Shown one piece after another: positions 1 through 7,572 of a stretch of DNA of 10,962 bases. Position 1 is the stretch's first letter; every line of letters begins with the position of its first letter. This DNA is from JASHZA01 sp035624865 (GTDB taxonomy: Bacteria > Desulfobacterota > Binatia > Binatales > Binataceae). Location: NCBI GenBank assembly GCA_035624865.1, contig DASPQS010000239.1, positions 1 through 10,962 on the forward strand, given 5' to 3'. Position numbers and translations under genes: made by a program. The notes below the pieces were generated by a model. The model had not been told where the DNA came from and did no database searches. It saw nothing but the letters and a program-made list of their open reading frames with translations.

Positions 1-2
1 GA

Positions 3-311
3 ATCTTTATCGGTGAATCCCAACGCTACCGGGGTCATCCGTTGTATGAGGCGATCGTGATGAAGGCGCGCGAAATGCACCTGGCGGGGGCGACCGTGTT
101 GCGCGGTCCGATGGGCTATGGCAGGAGCAGCCGGCTCCATACCGCAAAAGTTCTGCGCCTTTCCGAGGACCTGCCGATCGTGGTCGAGCTGGTCGACAGT
201 CAGGAAAAAATCGACGAATTTTTACAGGCGCTCGACGGCATGATCGGCTCGGGACTGATCACCCTCGAAAAGGTGCAGGTGCTCAAGTACGGCGACGGCC
301 CGGTTGCGTAG
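3..311 (+). CDS. DUF190 family protein (5' end outside window)
   Basis: This is the C-terminal 102 residues of a DUF190 protein, a small PII-like-fold family of about 105-115 residues, so only the first few residues are missing. The frame is open from base 3 (IFIGES...) and ends at TAG 309-311. Family hallmarks are visible: the IGES start, the LAGATVLRGPMGYG stretch, the HTAK-LRLSEDLPIVVE block and the closing LITLEKVQV strand. A TTG at 42 could be read as a start, but conserved sequence continues upstream of it, so it is internal. DUF190 genes often sit beside crcB/fluC fluoride-channel genes; the upstream neighbour is not visible here. The molecular role is not established. It converges on the Hpt gene with only 23 bases between the stop codons. 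Confidence 0.9.
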   Translation: MFIGESQRYRGHPLYEAIVMKAREMHLAGATVLRGPMGYGRSSRLHTAKVLRLSEDLPIVVELVDSQEKIDEFLQALDGMIGSGLITLEKVQVLKYGDGPVA

Positions 312-314
312 TCA

Positions 315-330
315 CGCGGGTCTGACCGCG
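315..330. terminator. small hairpin between convergent genes (weak terminator candidate)
   Basis: CGCGG (315-319) and CCGCG (326-330) form a 5-bp GC stem with a 6-base loop in the 23-base gap between the convergent DUF190 and Hpt stop codons. Position suggests a shared terminator, but no T-run follows on either strand and the stem is short, so this is a weak call resting mainly on location. Confidence 0.2.
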
Positions 331-334
331 CCGA

Positions 335-634
335 TCAGTCGTAGACAATCTCGAGGTTGTCGAGAAATTCCGCAAGCTGTTGCGCGCATTGCCGCACCGC
401 CGCCAGGTCGCATGCCTTGGCGGCTTGCTCGACGGCGGCGCCGATTTCCGAGACCGCGTCGAGTCCGTAACTGCCGCCCTCGCCTTTGATCTTATGCCCA
501 ATGCTGGCCAGTGCGCCGTAGTCGCTGATTTCCGCCGCCCTGATTATGGCCGCCGCGTCTTCGCGTTTGCGCGCAAGGAACCCCGGGACCAGATCGCTTA
601 AATCCCGATCGATGTGCACGACGACGCGGCTCAA
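335..634 (-). CDS. free-standing Hpt (histidine phosphotransfer) protein
   Basis: A 99-residue single-domain Hpt protein. It would accept phosphate from a receiver aspartate and pass it to another receiver. The phosphoacceptor motif is GHKIKGEGGSYGLD, with His47 as the predicted site. The short Lys/Gly-rich turn after the histidine and the following helix (AVSEIGAAVEQAAKACD) are typical of the four-helix Hpt bundle. No signal peptide or membrane segment is seen, so it is cytoplasmic. The predicted start is TTG at 634-632, which overlaps the TGA stop of the upstream kinase gene as TTGA. This implies translational coupling and supports the unusual start; GTG codons a few residues in are less attractive. 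The hybrid kinase next door is the obvious phosphodonor. The output response regulator is not in the window. Confidence 0.88.
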   Translation of the reverse strand: MSRVVVHIDRDLSDLVPGFLARKREDAAAIIRAAEISDYGALASIGHKIKGEGGSYGLDAVSEIGAAVEQAAKACDLAAVRQCAQQLAEFLDNLEIVYD

Positions 635-3438
635 TGCTTCGCCTCCGCCGGCGCTGGGTCATGGTCCAACGCCCGCGGCAATGCCGTGGCTCTGAGTATC
701 GCCTCGATTAACGTGGCCTTGCGAACCGGCTTGGAGAGGTGAGCATCGCAGCCGGCGTCGAGGCTTTTGCGGACCGCCTCATCCAGTGCCGAGGCGGTGA
801 GCGCGATTATTGGAACCGGAACCCGCCGCTGACCACGTTCCCATTCCCTGATCGTGCGGACCGCGGTGTAACCGTCGACCACCGGCATCTGGATATCCAT
901 CAACACCAGGTCAAAAGGGGCAGCGATCACCCGATCGATTGCCTCTTGCCCGCTCTCGGCAAATTCGACGGTATACGGATACTGCTTTAGAAAAGCCTTG
1001 ATGAGCAGGCGGTTGTCGATCGAATCTTCCGCAAGAAGAATACGCAAGGGACGCAGCGGGCCTGCCACAGCCGCAGTCGCTGCAGGAGGGCTGAGTTCGG
1101 ACCGCTCCTGCTCAACATTGCGGATTGGCGAGAGCACGCGTGTAAGCATGGTCAAAAGTTCCGAACGCTTGAGCGGCTTGACCACATAACCGCAACGAAC
1201 ATTCGAATCGAAGCCGATTTCCCGCAACCGCGCGAGTGCGAGAGTCAGGTCGTCGGACGTCAGCATCAGCACCAGCGCTTCCGAAGGGATGGAATTTTCG
1301 TCGCCGCCATTGGAAAGTAAATTCTGCGCCAGAGTGATTCCGTCCATCCCCGGCATCCGCGCGTCGATGAGCAGGGCATCGTAAGGATGGCCGGCGAGTC
1401 GAGCCCGCTCGACCTCGGCTAATGCGCGCGGCCCGTCAATCACGCCCATAAGTTCGGCGCTACGCTCGGCCAGCCACTCCCCGGCGATCACCCGGTTGGC
1501 CAAAGTGTCATCGGCGATTAGCACGCGCTTCCCGCGCAGGAGCGGTTCATTCCCTGTCTGCACACTGTCCGCACCTGCCGCCCCTGTCTGAAGGTCGAAC
1601 GGCACGACAATCGAAAACGTGCTGCCTTTGCCGACTTCGCTTTCGACCTCGATTCGGCCGTTCATCAGCTCAACCAACCGCTTGGCGATCGCAAGACCGA
1701 GCCCGCTTCCTCCGTACTCGCGCGCGGTCGAAGAGTTGGCCTGGGCAAATTCCGTGAAAATTGCACCGCGCCGTTCGACCGGAATCCCGACTCCTGTGTC
1801 CGCAACCGAGATGCGAAACCATCCTTGTCCCCCGTCGCGGCTGGGACCGTCGGCGGACGCGGGCTTTCGCAGCGCTTCGATCGTAACGATGATCTCGCCG
1901 CGCTCGGTGAACTTGATTGCGTTGCCAAGCAGGTTGATCAGGATTTGGCGCAGCCGCACGGGATCGCCGATCAGGGCCAGCGGCACTCCCGGCATAATCC
2001 GGGTGGCGAGCTCGAGCTTTTTCTCATGCGCCGACGTAGCCAGAGCTTCGAGGGTCTGTTCCGCCAGATCCCGCAGGTTGAACTCGACCTTTTCCAGGCT
2101 GAGCCGTCCGCTCTCGACCCGGGCCAGGTCAAGCACGCCGTTGACCAGCGCCAGCATCGCGCTCCCGTTGGCCTGTATAGTCTCGACGAAATGACGTTGC
2201 TCGAAACTGAGCGCGGTATCCGACAGCAGGTCGGCGGTTCCGAGCATCGCGTTCATCGGCGTGCGGATTTCGTGCGATATATTCGAAACAAACTCGGATT
2301 TGGCCTCGGACGCCGCCAGCGCAGCTTCGCGCGCCGCAATCAATTCCGCCTCGGCGCTCTTCGCTAGCGTGATATCTCGCGTAACCGAGACCACACAGGG
2401 CTCACCGTCAACTTCGGCCACTGCCGCCGAGATCTGGGCCGGCAGCAGACGCCCGTCCTTGGTGCGCACCTCCATTTCCATGTTGCGCACGAATCCCCGG
2501 CTCTCGAGTTGCTCCGCCAGGACCCGCTGCTGTTCGGGCCGAGCCCATAACCCCAGTTCCGCCGGCGAACGCCCGATAACTTCGTCAACCCCGTAGCCGA
2601 AGAGCGAGACGAATTCCCGATTGACCTCAATATAGTGCCCGCTTTGCAAATGATTGATCGCGATCGCATCAAGACTCGTCTCAAAGACTTTGCGCAGTTT
2701 GGCCTCGCTCTCAAGCAACTGCTGCTGCGCCCGCTCGCGTTCCGCCACCGCCGCCTCGCGCTGCGTGATCTCCCGGACCAATTCGCGATGGTTCTCGTCG
2801 AGCGTCTTAACGCGTGCGGTCATTTCGCGCCGATAGCGCTGCGCCAGAACCGTCATGCAGTGGCCGAGACCGGCCGCGCCAATCAGAGCAATCCATCGGT
2901 GAACTGCGTCAGCGGCACTTGCGGGCGCAACCACATAGCGGACCGCCATAGCGGCAAGACCCGTCAAAGTAAGTGCGAATTGCCAGCGATTGTCCCATGG
3001 CACCAGCGCTCCCGCCCCCATCATCGTCAGGACAACGGTGACAAGCAGTAGACCGGTACGGCGCTCGGCTAGGCTGTATGCGAGCAAGCTGGCCATAATG
3101 GCCACGCACACGCCAAGCACCATGCCGCGCCAATGCCGCCTGAATAACGGCCTCGGCATGATGAACAGGAAGGCGGCAACCACGCCGATATTGAAGACCC
3201 GCGGCGCCAACATTCCCGCACTTGGTCGATAGATGAAGTAGTCCGCAAGCAGGTAGGCTATCTGGAGCAGCAGCGTGAGCTGCACGGCGACTCGCAAAGG
3301 CCCTAGCATCCACCATGTGGCGAGCCCGAATGGTTCCCGATCCGATTGGGTCTCAGACGGCTCGGACAAGCCGTCACCGGCAGTCGCGCCGATCGCGCTT
3401 GTGACGTTCTCGACCCGATTTTTTTCGGAATCCCCCAA
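631..3438 (-). CDS. membrane hybrid sensor histidine kinase: 6 TM, PAS, HisKA, HATPase, two receivers
   Basis: A 935-residue hybrid kinase. Order: about 45 cytoplasmic residues; six hydrophobic segments (roughly 47-67, 80-97, 103-123, 127-147, 153-172, 180-199); a charged coiled coil (205-245); one PAS domain (about 243-360); HisKA with H-box SHEIRTPMN, phosphorylated His389; and an HATPase_c domain with N-box Asn506, G1 DTGVG at 547-551 and G2 GGSGLG at 576-581. Two receivers follow. REC1 has D643/D644, phosphoacceptor D692, T727 and K754. REC2 has E804/D805, D848, T881 and K903. All key residues are intact, so both should be phosphorylatable. The membrane sensor matches no named module I recognise, and the ligand is unknown. 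The start is TTG at 3438, because an in-frame TGA lies two codons upstream and the next ATG (Met44) abuts the first membrane helix. The ribosome-binding site is weak (GGGGTG). It is co-transcribed with the overlapping Hpt gene. Confidence 0.95.
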   Translation of the reverse strand: MGDSEKNRVENVTSAIGATAGDGLSEPSETQSDREPFGLATWWMLGPLRVAVQLTLLLQIAYLLADYFIYRPSAGMLAPRVFNIGVVAAFLFIMPRPLFRRHWRGMVLGVCVAIMASLLAYSLAERRTGLLLVTVVLTMMGAGALVPWDNRWQFALTLTGLAAMAVRYVVAPASAADAVHRWIALIGAAGLGHCMTVLAQRYRREMTARVKTLDENHRELVREITQREAAVAERERAQQQLLESEAKLRKVFETSLDAIAINHLQSGHYIEVNREFVSLFGYGVDEVIGRSPAELGLWARPEQQRVLAEQLESRGFVRNMEMEVRTKDGRLLPAQISAAVAEVDGEPCVVSVTRDITLAKSAEAELIAAREAALAASEAKSEFVSNISHEIRTPMNAMLGTADLLSDTALSFEQRHFVETIQANGSAMLALVNGVLDLARVESGRLSLEKVEFNLRDLAEQTLEALATSAHEKKLELATRIMPGVPLALIGDPVRLRQILINLLGNAIKFTERGEIIVTIEALRKPASADGPSRDGGQGWFRISVADTGVGIPVERRGAIFTEFAQANSSTAREYGGSGLGLAIAKRLVELMNGRIEVESEVGKGSTFSIVVPFDLQTGAAGADSVQTGNEPLLRGKRVLIADDTLANRVIAGEWLAERSAELMGVIDGPRALAEVERARLAGHPYDALLIDARMPGMDGITLAQNLLSNGGDENSIPSEALVLMLTSDDLTLALARLREIGFDSNVRCGYVVKPLKRSELLTMLTRVLSPIRNVEQERSELSPPAATAAVAGPLRPLRILLAEDSIDNRLLIKAFLKQYPYTVEFAESGQEAIDRVIAAPFDLVLMDIQMPVVDGYTAVRTIREWERGQRRVPVPIIALTASALDEAVRKSLDAGCDAHLSKPVRKATLIEAILRATALPRALDHDPAPAEAKH

Positions 3439-3542
3439 ACGTCACCCCGTCATCGGGTCAGCCCGAGGGAACTCTGTTTTACCGCCGGCGGCCGCCGCAC
3501 GACCCGAGCAACTTGGAACGCCGCCAAATGCCCGCAAAGCTT

Positions 3543-3572
3543 ATTGAAAGCCCAAATCGGTCCGTTTTTCAA
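3543..3572 (-). promoter_or_regulatory. candidate sigma70-type promoter for kinase-Hpt operon
   Basis: On the minus strand TTGAAA (3572-3567) is followed after 18 bases by TTCAAT (3548-3543). The first box matches TTGACA at 5 of 6 positions and the second matches TATAAT at 4 of 6. It sits in a locally AT-rich patch about 105 bases upstream of the kinase TTG start. The match is modest and was found by eye, so it is only a candidate. Confidence 0.3.
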
Positions 3573-3679
3573 TTCCCCGGCGCGGATCGCGACGCCACTC
3601 CCCGCCCTCAAATGGCTCCGGCGATATTCGGCTGCTCGCACCCTATCGCAGCGCTCACGGCGCCGACCCCGCCGCGCCG

Positions 3680-3716
3680 CCTGTGAGCAGGGTATTACCC
3701 GGCAGCCTGCCACAGG
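3680..3716. repeat. nested inverted repeats: two abutting perfect dyads inside a longer stem
   Basis: Two perfect 11-base dyads abut: GGGTA-T-TACCC (3690-3700) and GGCAG-C-CTGCC (3701-3711). Alternatively, a longer stem forms: CCTGTG (3680-3685) pairs with CACAGG (3711-3716), and GCAGG (3687-3691) with CCTGC (3706-3710). That gives 11 bp with one bulged A and a 14-base loop. It lies 64-100 bases past the stop of the PLP-enzyme gene and upstream of the kinase operon. It could be a Rho-assisted or T-less terminator, or a two-site operator. No T-run follows on the minus strand, so a standard intrinsic terminator is unlikely. Confidence 0.5.
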
Positions 3717-3779
3717 TTAGATTCTACGTCGAGGGTGAAATCCTTCACTATTGGCCCATCCGCGCCGGCTCCGGCCCTT

Positions 3780-4940
3780 TTATCCCGCCAGCGCGCGCTC
3801 GAAGTCTTCGATCAAATCCTCCGCCGCTTCCAGACCGACCGAAAGGCGGATTAGCCCCTCGCTTATCCCCGCTCTCTGCCGCTGCTCGCGAGTCATCCCG
3901 GCGTGCGACGTCGTGGCGGGCCGGGTGATCAAGCTTTCGACCCCGCCGAGGCTCGGAGCGCTGATCGGCAGCGTGATTCGCTGGAAGAAGGCGTCTGCCG
4001 CCGCGACTCCACCTTCGAGTTCAAAACTCAGCATCCCGCCAAACCCGTCGAACAGCTCGCACGCCCTCAAATGATGCGGATGGCGCTCGAGGCCCGGATA
4101 GTGGACCGCGGCGACCTTTCGATGCTGCTCGAGGAAACGTGCCAGCCGAAGCGCGCTTTCGTTCTGATGGCGCACGCGCACGGCCAGCGTCTTCATTCCA
4201 CGATGGAGCAGGAAGCAGGCGTGCGGGTCGAGCGATCCGCCAAGATGCCCGAGTGAGCGATTGATCGCCTCGACCAGTCCCGCTCGTCCGATTACCGCGC
4301 CCGCCACGATATCCGAATGGCCATTGAGGTACTTCGTGCAGCTATGCAGCGAAAGGTCAAAGCCGCTTTCGGCTGGACGGAAATTCACCGGACTCGCGAA
4401 AGTGTTGTCGATGATCGAGACCAGCCCGTGTTCGCGCGCGAATCTCACCACCGCCGGCAAGTCCGCCACCTGCACCAGCGGATTGCTGATCGTCTCGACG
4501 TAGATCGCGCGCGTGTTCGGGCGCAGCAGATGCCGCCACCCCTGCGGCTGCGCGCCGTCGATAAAATCGACCGTGATCCCAAGCCGTGGAAGTTCCGCCG
4601 TGAGCAAATCGTTGGTTCCGCCGTACAGACAGTCCTGCGCCAACAGATGGTCACCGGTGCTCAGCAGCGTCAGCAACGTGGTCGAGATCGCCGCCATTCC
4701 GCTAGCCGCCACCAGCGCCGCCTCAGCGCTCTCGATCGCCGCCAGTTTCTGATGCAGCGCAACGTGATTCGGAGTGTTGTTGAGCCGGATATACCGCAGG
4801 TCGTGATAACTGGTCTCGCCACGATAAGCGAAGGTTGCCGACTGGAAAATCGGCATGCTCACCGCGCCTTCGATCAGCGGCGACGGCTCACCCGAATGGA
4901 TCAGCTTGGTCTCGATCGCCCGGATGGTCTTTACTGGCAC
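3780..4940 (-). CDS. PLP-dependent cystathionine gamma-synthase/lyase family enzyme
   Basis: A 386-residue, full-length member of the Cys/Met-metabolism PLP family (MetB, MetC, CGL, MGL). It is a soluble cytoplasmic enzyme, expected to act as a tetramer on cystathionine, O-acylhomoserine or a similar gamma-substituted amino acid. Visible landmarks: Tyr50 and Arg52 (YIRLNNTPNH), which in the family bind the PLP phosphate of the neighbouring subunit; Tyr106 in LYGGT, stacking on PLP; Asp178 in IIDNTFASP, contacting the pyridine nitrogen; Lys203 in HSCTKYLNGHSD, the Schiff-base lysine; and SLGGVESLITRPATTSHA with substrate-carboxylate Arg340. The GTG start at 4940 is supported by GGAGG six bases upstream. 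The usual YSRxxNPT signature is changed to YIRLNNTPN, so the exact reaction (synthase, gamma-lyase, beta-lyase) cannot be assigned. No met or cys gene is adjacent. Confidence 0.93.
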   Translation of the reverse strand: MPVKTIRAIETKLIHSGEPSPLIEGAVSMPIFQSATFAYRGETSYHDLRYIRLNNTPNHVALHQKLAAIESAEAALVAASGMAAISTTLLTLLSTGDHLLAQDCLYGGTNDLLTAELPRLGITVDFIDGAQPQGWRHLLRPNTRAIYVETISNPLVQVADLPAVVRFAREHGLVSIIDNTFASPVNFRPAESGFDLSLHSCTKYLNGHSDIVAGAVIGRAGLVEAINRSLGHLGGSLDPHACFLLHRGMKTLAVRVRHQNESALRLARFLEQHRKVAAVHYPGLERHPHHLRACELFDGFGGMLSFELEGGVAAADAFFQRITLPISAPSLGGVESLITRPATTSHAGMTREQRQRAGISEGLIRLSVGLEAAEDLIEDFERALAG

Positions 4941-5094
4941 GGCGCGCCTCCGTGGGGCGGCTTTGCGCCACCTCGTACAAGGCTAGCACTGTAGATACCG
5001 TCGCGTCTTGCCGCCGTGCCGGCTCCAGTTTTGGGCAAGGAAGCGCCCGCTCGCTTGACCGATAGGCGGTCGAGGGCGATGCGGGGGATCACCG

Positions 5095-5310
5095 TTAGCG
5101 GACGGGCGCTAGATTTGGCGGGATCTGACCGATCTGGCGCTCGCGGTCATACACCGTACGCCAGTACCCGGGTGACTTGGCCTGACACTTCGCGCAAAGC
5201 CCCATCGACGACGACATTGCGTTGGTCACGGGCAACGATGCGCCGCATCCCACGCAACGGCATTGCGCCCTGCGTATCGTCCGGCCTTTTCTGTCGCGCA
5301 AACTTTCCAA
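5095..5310 (-). CDS. small four-cysteine zinc-ribbon protein, possibly frame-split at its 5' end
   Basis: About 71 residues from a TTG at 5310 to TAA at 5097-5095. The core has a CVGC pair (Cys19/Cys22) and a CAKC pair (Cys39/Cys42) 16 residues apart, with an extra Cys17, as in a zinc ribbon. A conserved-looking tail (PGYWRTVYDRERQIGQIPPNLAP) follows. I do not recognise the family; nucleic-acid or protein binding would be a guess. The start is doubtful: the TTG has no good ribosome-binding site. By contrast an ATG at 5381 with GAGGTG just upstream opens a 51-codon frame (MSPIRAAPVF..., stop at 5226) with GC-rich third positions. A single -1 shift near the A4 run at 5287-5290 would join the two into a 95-residue protein. 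The gene could be real and shorter, frameshifted, or affected by a sequencing error. Confidence 0.5.
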   Translation of the reverse strand: MESLRDRKGRTIRRAQCRCVGCGASLPVTNAMSSSMGLCAKCQAKSPGYWRTVYDRERQIGQIPPNLAPVR

Positions 5311-5471
5311 AGATCGCTGCTTGAGCTGTCTTCGATTACCCGCACCGCGGCGAACACAGGCGCGGCGCGGATGGGCGACATTGTCACCTCGCCAGGTTAC
5401 GCTCGTATGATGCACAGGTTGCCACGAGTTTAACTTCCGTCGTGCAACGAGCGCGCGAAGAGCGATCCGGA

Positions 5472-6227
5472 TTATAGAAGCGAATCCAGGAATTCGACCG
5501 ATCGAAGCTTCCGATCGAGTATCGACGCGAAGAATCGCGCGATCGCCAGCGCACCGTCGGCGCCCCCGTGAGGAAGCACCGTCGCCTCGCCGAATGACGC
5601 ACTGCCCAGTCGCGCCAGCGCCGCCGCGCTGGCCGGCGCAAGCCGTACCGCCCCCTCCGGCGCATTCGCGCGGCAGCGCGCGCAGACGATTCCACCGCGC
5701 GAGAGCACAAAATAGACCGCGCCCTCTTCCGCTTCCGCAACCGTGCCGCACACGCGGCAGCTGCCGAATTCGAGGCCGAAGCCCGCCGCCGCAAGCATCT
5801 TTAATTCGTACGCCTGGCGCAGCGCGATCGTCGCCGCGCCGCGTCCCAACGCGTCGAGCGCGTCCGCTAGTACGCGATAGGCCTCGGCGGCCTCGCCTTC
5901 CTCGGTCGTGAGCGCGTCGGCGAGTTCCAGCATGTAGCTGCCGAGCGCGATTTTGCCGAGATCGTCTTCGAGCTCGGGCGGCGGATTCTCACCCCGCTCG
6001 GCTCGCGTGATAAACACCAGCTGGCCCTGTGGACGCCGCCGAAAGGAAAGTATTACGTGAGAAAAAGGCTCGAGCTTGCGCTCGAACCGGCGACGCGACG
6101 CTTTCGCCCCTTTCGCAATTCCGCTCAGTTTACCGAAGTCGCGTGTAAGCAGCGTGACGATGCGATCCGATTCCGAATAATCGCGCGCGCGGATCACGAT
6201 TGCGGGCGTGGATTCCTCAGCCGACAT
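5472..6227 (-). CDS. recO: DNA repair protein RecO
   Basis: A 251-residue RecO, the usual length for the family. RecO works with RecR (and RecF) to load RecA on SSB-coated single-stranded DNA during gap repair and recombination. The N-terminal OB-fold is recognisable (AIVIRARDYSESDRIVTLLTRDFGKLSGIAKGA, split here by ordinary family variation), followed by the basic RRRFERKLEPFSHV segment. A helical middle part (about 85-155) leads to a four-cysteine zinc site, Cys157/Cys160 (CRVC) and Cys182/Cys185 (CARC). The zinc site is present in many but not all RecO proteins. ATG at 6227 is preceded by a weak GGGAA. The gene lies 30 bases after the MoxR-type ATPase on the same strand, so the two are probably co-transcribed. 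Confidence 0.93.
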   Translation of the reverse strand: MSAEESTPAIVIRARDYSESDRIVTLLTRDFGKLSGIAKGAKASRRRFERKLEPFSHVILSFRRRPQGQLVFITRAERGENPPPELEDDLGKIALGSYMLELADALTTEEGEAAEAYRVLADALDALGRGAATIALRQAYELKMLAAAGFGLEFGSCRVCGTVAEAEEGAVYFVLSRGGIVCARCRANAPEGAVRLAPASAAALARLGSASFGEATVLPHGGADGALAIARFFASILDRKLRSVEFLDSLL

Positions 6228-6257
6228 TTCCCGATGGCAGGCGCACGTCCCCGCGGC

Positions 6258-7382
6258 TCACACCGCACTGCGCAGCATCACCTGCTGGATTTCCTTTACC
6301 TTGGCGCGCATCGCTTCGATACCGCCGGTATCGCGGCCGTTCTCGGATGCGTCATGGACGAGATTTTCGAATTTGACCAGGATATTCGCGAGCTTGGTAT
6401 GGGCCTCGATCAGCGCGCGCTTGCGCAATTCCTCGCTCTCCCATCCGCGTTCCGCGTATTCGCGCAGTTCCTGCCCCTGAATTAGCAGTTCGCGCGCTTC
6501 GTCCTCGTACCCCTTGACCAGGCGGCGCAGGATATCGCGCACCTTGGGCAATTCCTCGGGGTCCTTCCAGAGCACGTGTTCAAGGAACAGCAGGTCCTCC
6601 TCGCTCGCGCTCTCGCGGCCGAAAATCATCGCGTGCGCACGCAGGATCGCCAGCGAATTGCGCCAGCGCCGGTCGGAAACGATTATCTGCTGGCTGGCCA
6701 GGTTCCGGCGCAATTCCGCGAGCGATCGCAGGATTCCGCCTGGAACTCTCACCGCAGCCGCGCGGGCTTGCAGTTCGCCCAGTTCGGCCAGGCTGAGCGC
6801 GGTGCGCGCCGCCGGCGGCATCCCCTCCAGCATTTTCAGGAAGCGGAAGTCCTCACCGATATAATCGACCATGAAGCGCAGCATGAAGCGGTCGAACAGC
6901 GCGGTAAGCTCCTCCTCGTCGGGCAATTCGTTGGACGCCCCGAACATCGTGATTAACGGCACGGCGACGCGCTGGCGGCCGTTATGGAACACGCGCTCGT
7001 TAATCAGGGTGAGCAGCGCATTGAGAATCGAGGAGTTGGCCTTGAAGATCTCGTCGAGGAAGGCAATGTGCGCCTCAGGCAGCTTGTTGTCAGTGACGCG
7101 CCTGTAGTCGTCCTGTTCGAGCCCCTTAAGGCTCACCGCGCCGAATATTTCCTCGGGCGTGCTGAACTTCGTGAGCAGCCACTGGAAGTAGTTGGCGCCC
7201 TCGACACGCCGGCAGAGTTCGTCGGCGAGCATCGATTTGGCCGTGCCGGGCGGCCCGATCACGAGCACATGGCTGGCCGAGAGAAGCGCGCACAGCGCGC
7301 CGTCGATTAGTTCGGCGCGCTCGAGAAACACATGATTCAGTTCGTCGCGAATGGCGGCGAGTTTGGCGAACGATTGTGACAT
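6258..7382 (-). CDS. MoxR/RavA-type AAA+ ATPase
   Basis: A 374-residue AAA+ ATPase of the MoxR family, nearest in style to the RavA branch. Numbering from Met at 7382: Walker A GPPGTAKS (43-50, Lys49), Walker B IAFLDE (Asp110/Glu111), sensor-1 GASNELP (Asn151) and arginine-finger region ALFDRF (Arg165). The LLTKFSTPEEIFG and EIFKANSSILNALLTLINER blocks are family signatures. The C-terminal part is helical and charged and lacks an obvious counterpart to the extended region of the roughly 500-residue RavA. Such ATPases act as chaperones or remodellers, usually with a von Willebrand A partner; none is next to it here. ATG 7382 is chosen because family sequence starts there. An in-frame extension to 7520 is open but not conserved-looking. 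A strong AAGGAGG lies about 19 bases upstream, farther than usual. Confidence 0.9.
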   Translation of the reverse strand: MSQSFAKLAAIRDELNHVFLERAELIDGALCALLSASHVLVIGPPGTAKSMLADELCRRVEGANYFQWLLTKFSTPEEIFGAVSLKGLEQDDYRRVTDNKLPEAHIAFLDEIFKANSSILNALLTLINERVFHNGRQRVAVPLITMFGASNELPDEEELTALFDRFMLRFMVDYIGEDFRFLKMLEGMPPAARTALSLAELGELQARAAAVRVPGGILRSLAELRRNLASQQIIVSDRRWRNSLAILRAHAMIFGRESASEEDLLFLEHVLWKDPEELPKVRDILRRLVKGYEDEARELLIQGQELREYAERGWESEELRKRALIEAHTKLANILVKFENLVHDASENGRDTGGIEAMRAKVKEIQQVMLRSAV

Positions 7383-7572
7383 GGAACGCGGCGCGAAAGT
7401 CCCTCCTTGTAATTTATCAAAGGCTCGGTCTCGATTTAAGCTTGCGGCCCCGCTCGACCAGCCTTCGATTTCAGTCGTGGCACGCACCCTGCCATCGCCC
7501 GCCTTGCCGCGAACATGCATCGGCGCTAGTAAAGGAGCGGGGCGTCGCGACTCTCACCACCGGAGGATTGCC
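7383..7572. promoter_or_regulatory. divergent intergenic region driving the ATPase-recO unit and the CoA-transferase
   Basis: This 190-base gap separates divergent genes and must hold promoters for both directions, probably in the AT-rich patch around 7407-7440 (TTGTAATTTATC and GATTTAAGC). I could not pick convincing -35/-10 pairs. It also contains the AAGGAGG of the minus-strand ATPase and the GGAGG (7562-7566) of the CoA-transferase. Confidence 0.4.

Larger units (their letters stand above)
3439..3779. other. 341-base intergenic region between kinase operon and PLP-enzyme gene
   Basis: No convincing gene lies here. An 87-codon minus-strand reading frame (3450-3713) is Arg/Ala-rich, with no recognisable motif or conserved look. 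The stretch should carry the promoter of the kinase operon and the end of the PLP-enzyme transcript, since both genes are on the minus strand. A promoter-like pair (3543-3572) and a cluster of inverted repeats (3680-3716) are listed separately. Confidence 0.6.

Noticed and set aside
3450..3713. 87-codon minus-strand frame in the gap upstream of the kinase
   Set aside because: It is Arg/Ala-rich without motifs and overlaps the dyads and the candidate promoter.
3765..3776. GCCGG/CCGGC palindrome just past the PLP-enzyme stop
   Set aside because: The loop is too short for a stable hairpin and no T-run follows; it is expected by chance in GC-rich DNA.
5095..5751. 218-codon minus-strand frame covering the zinc-ribbon region and part of recO
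   Set aside because: Above about 5472 it is an Arg/Gly/Ala-rich shadow of recO; only the last third looks like protein.
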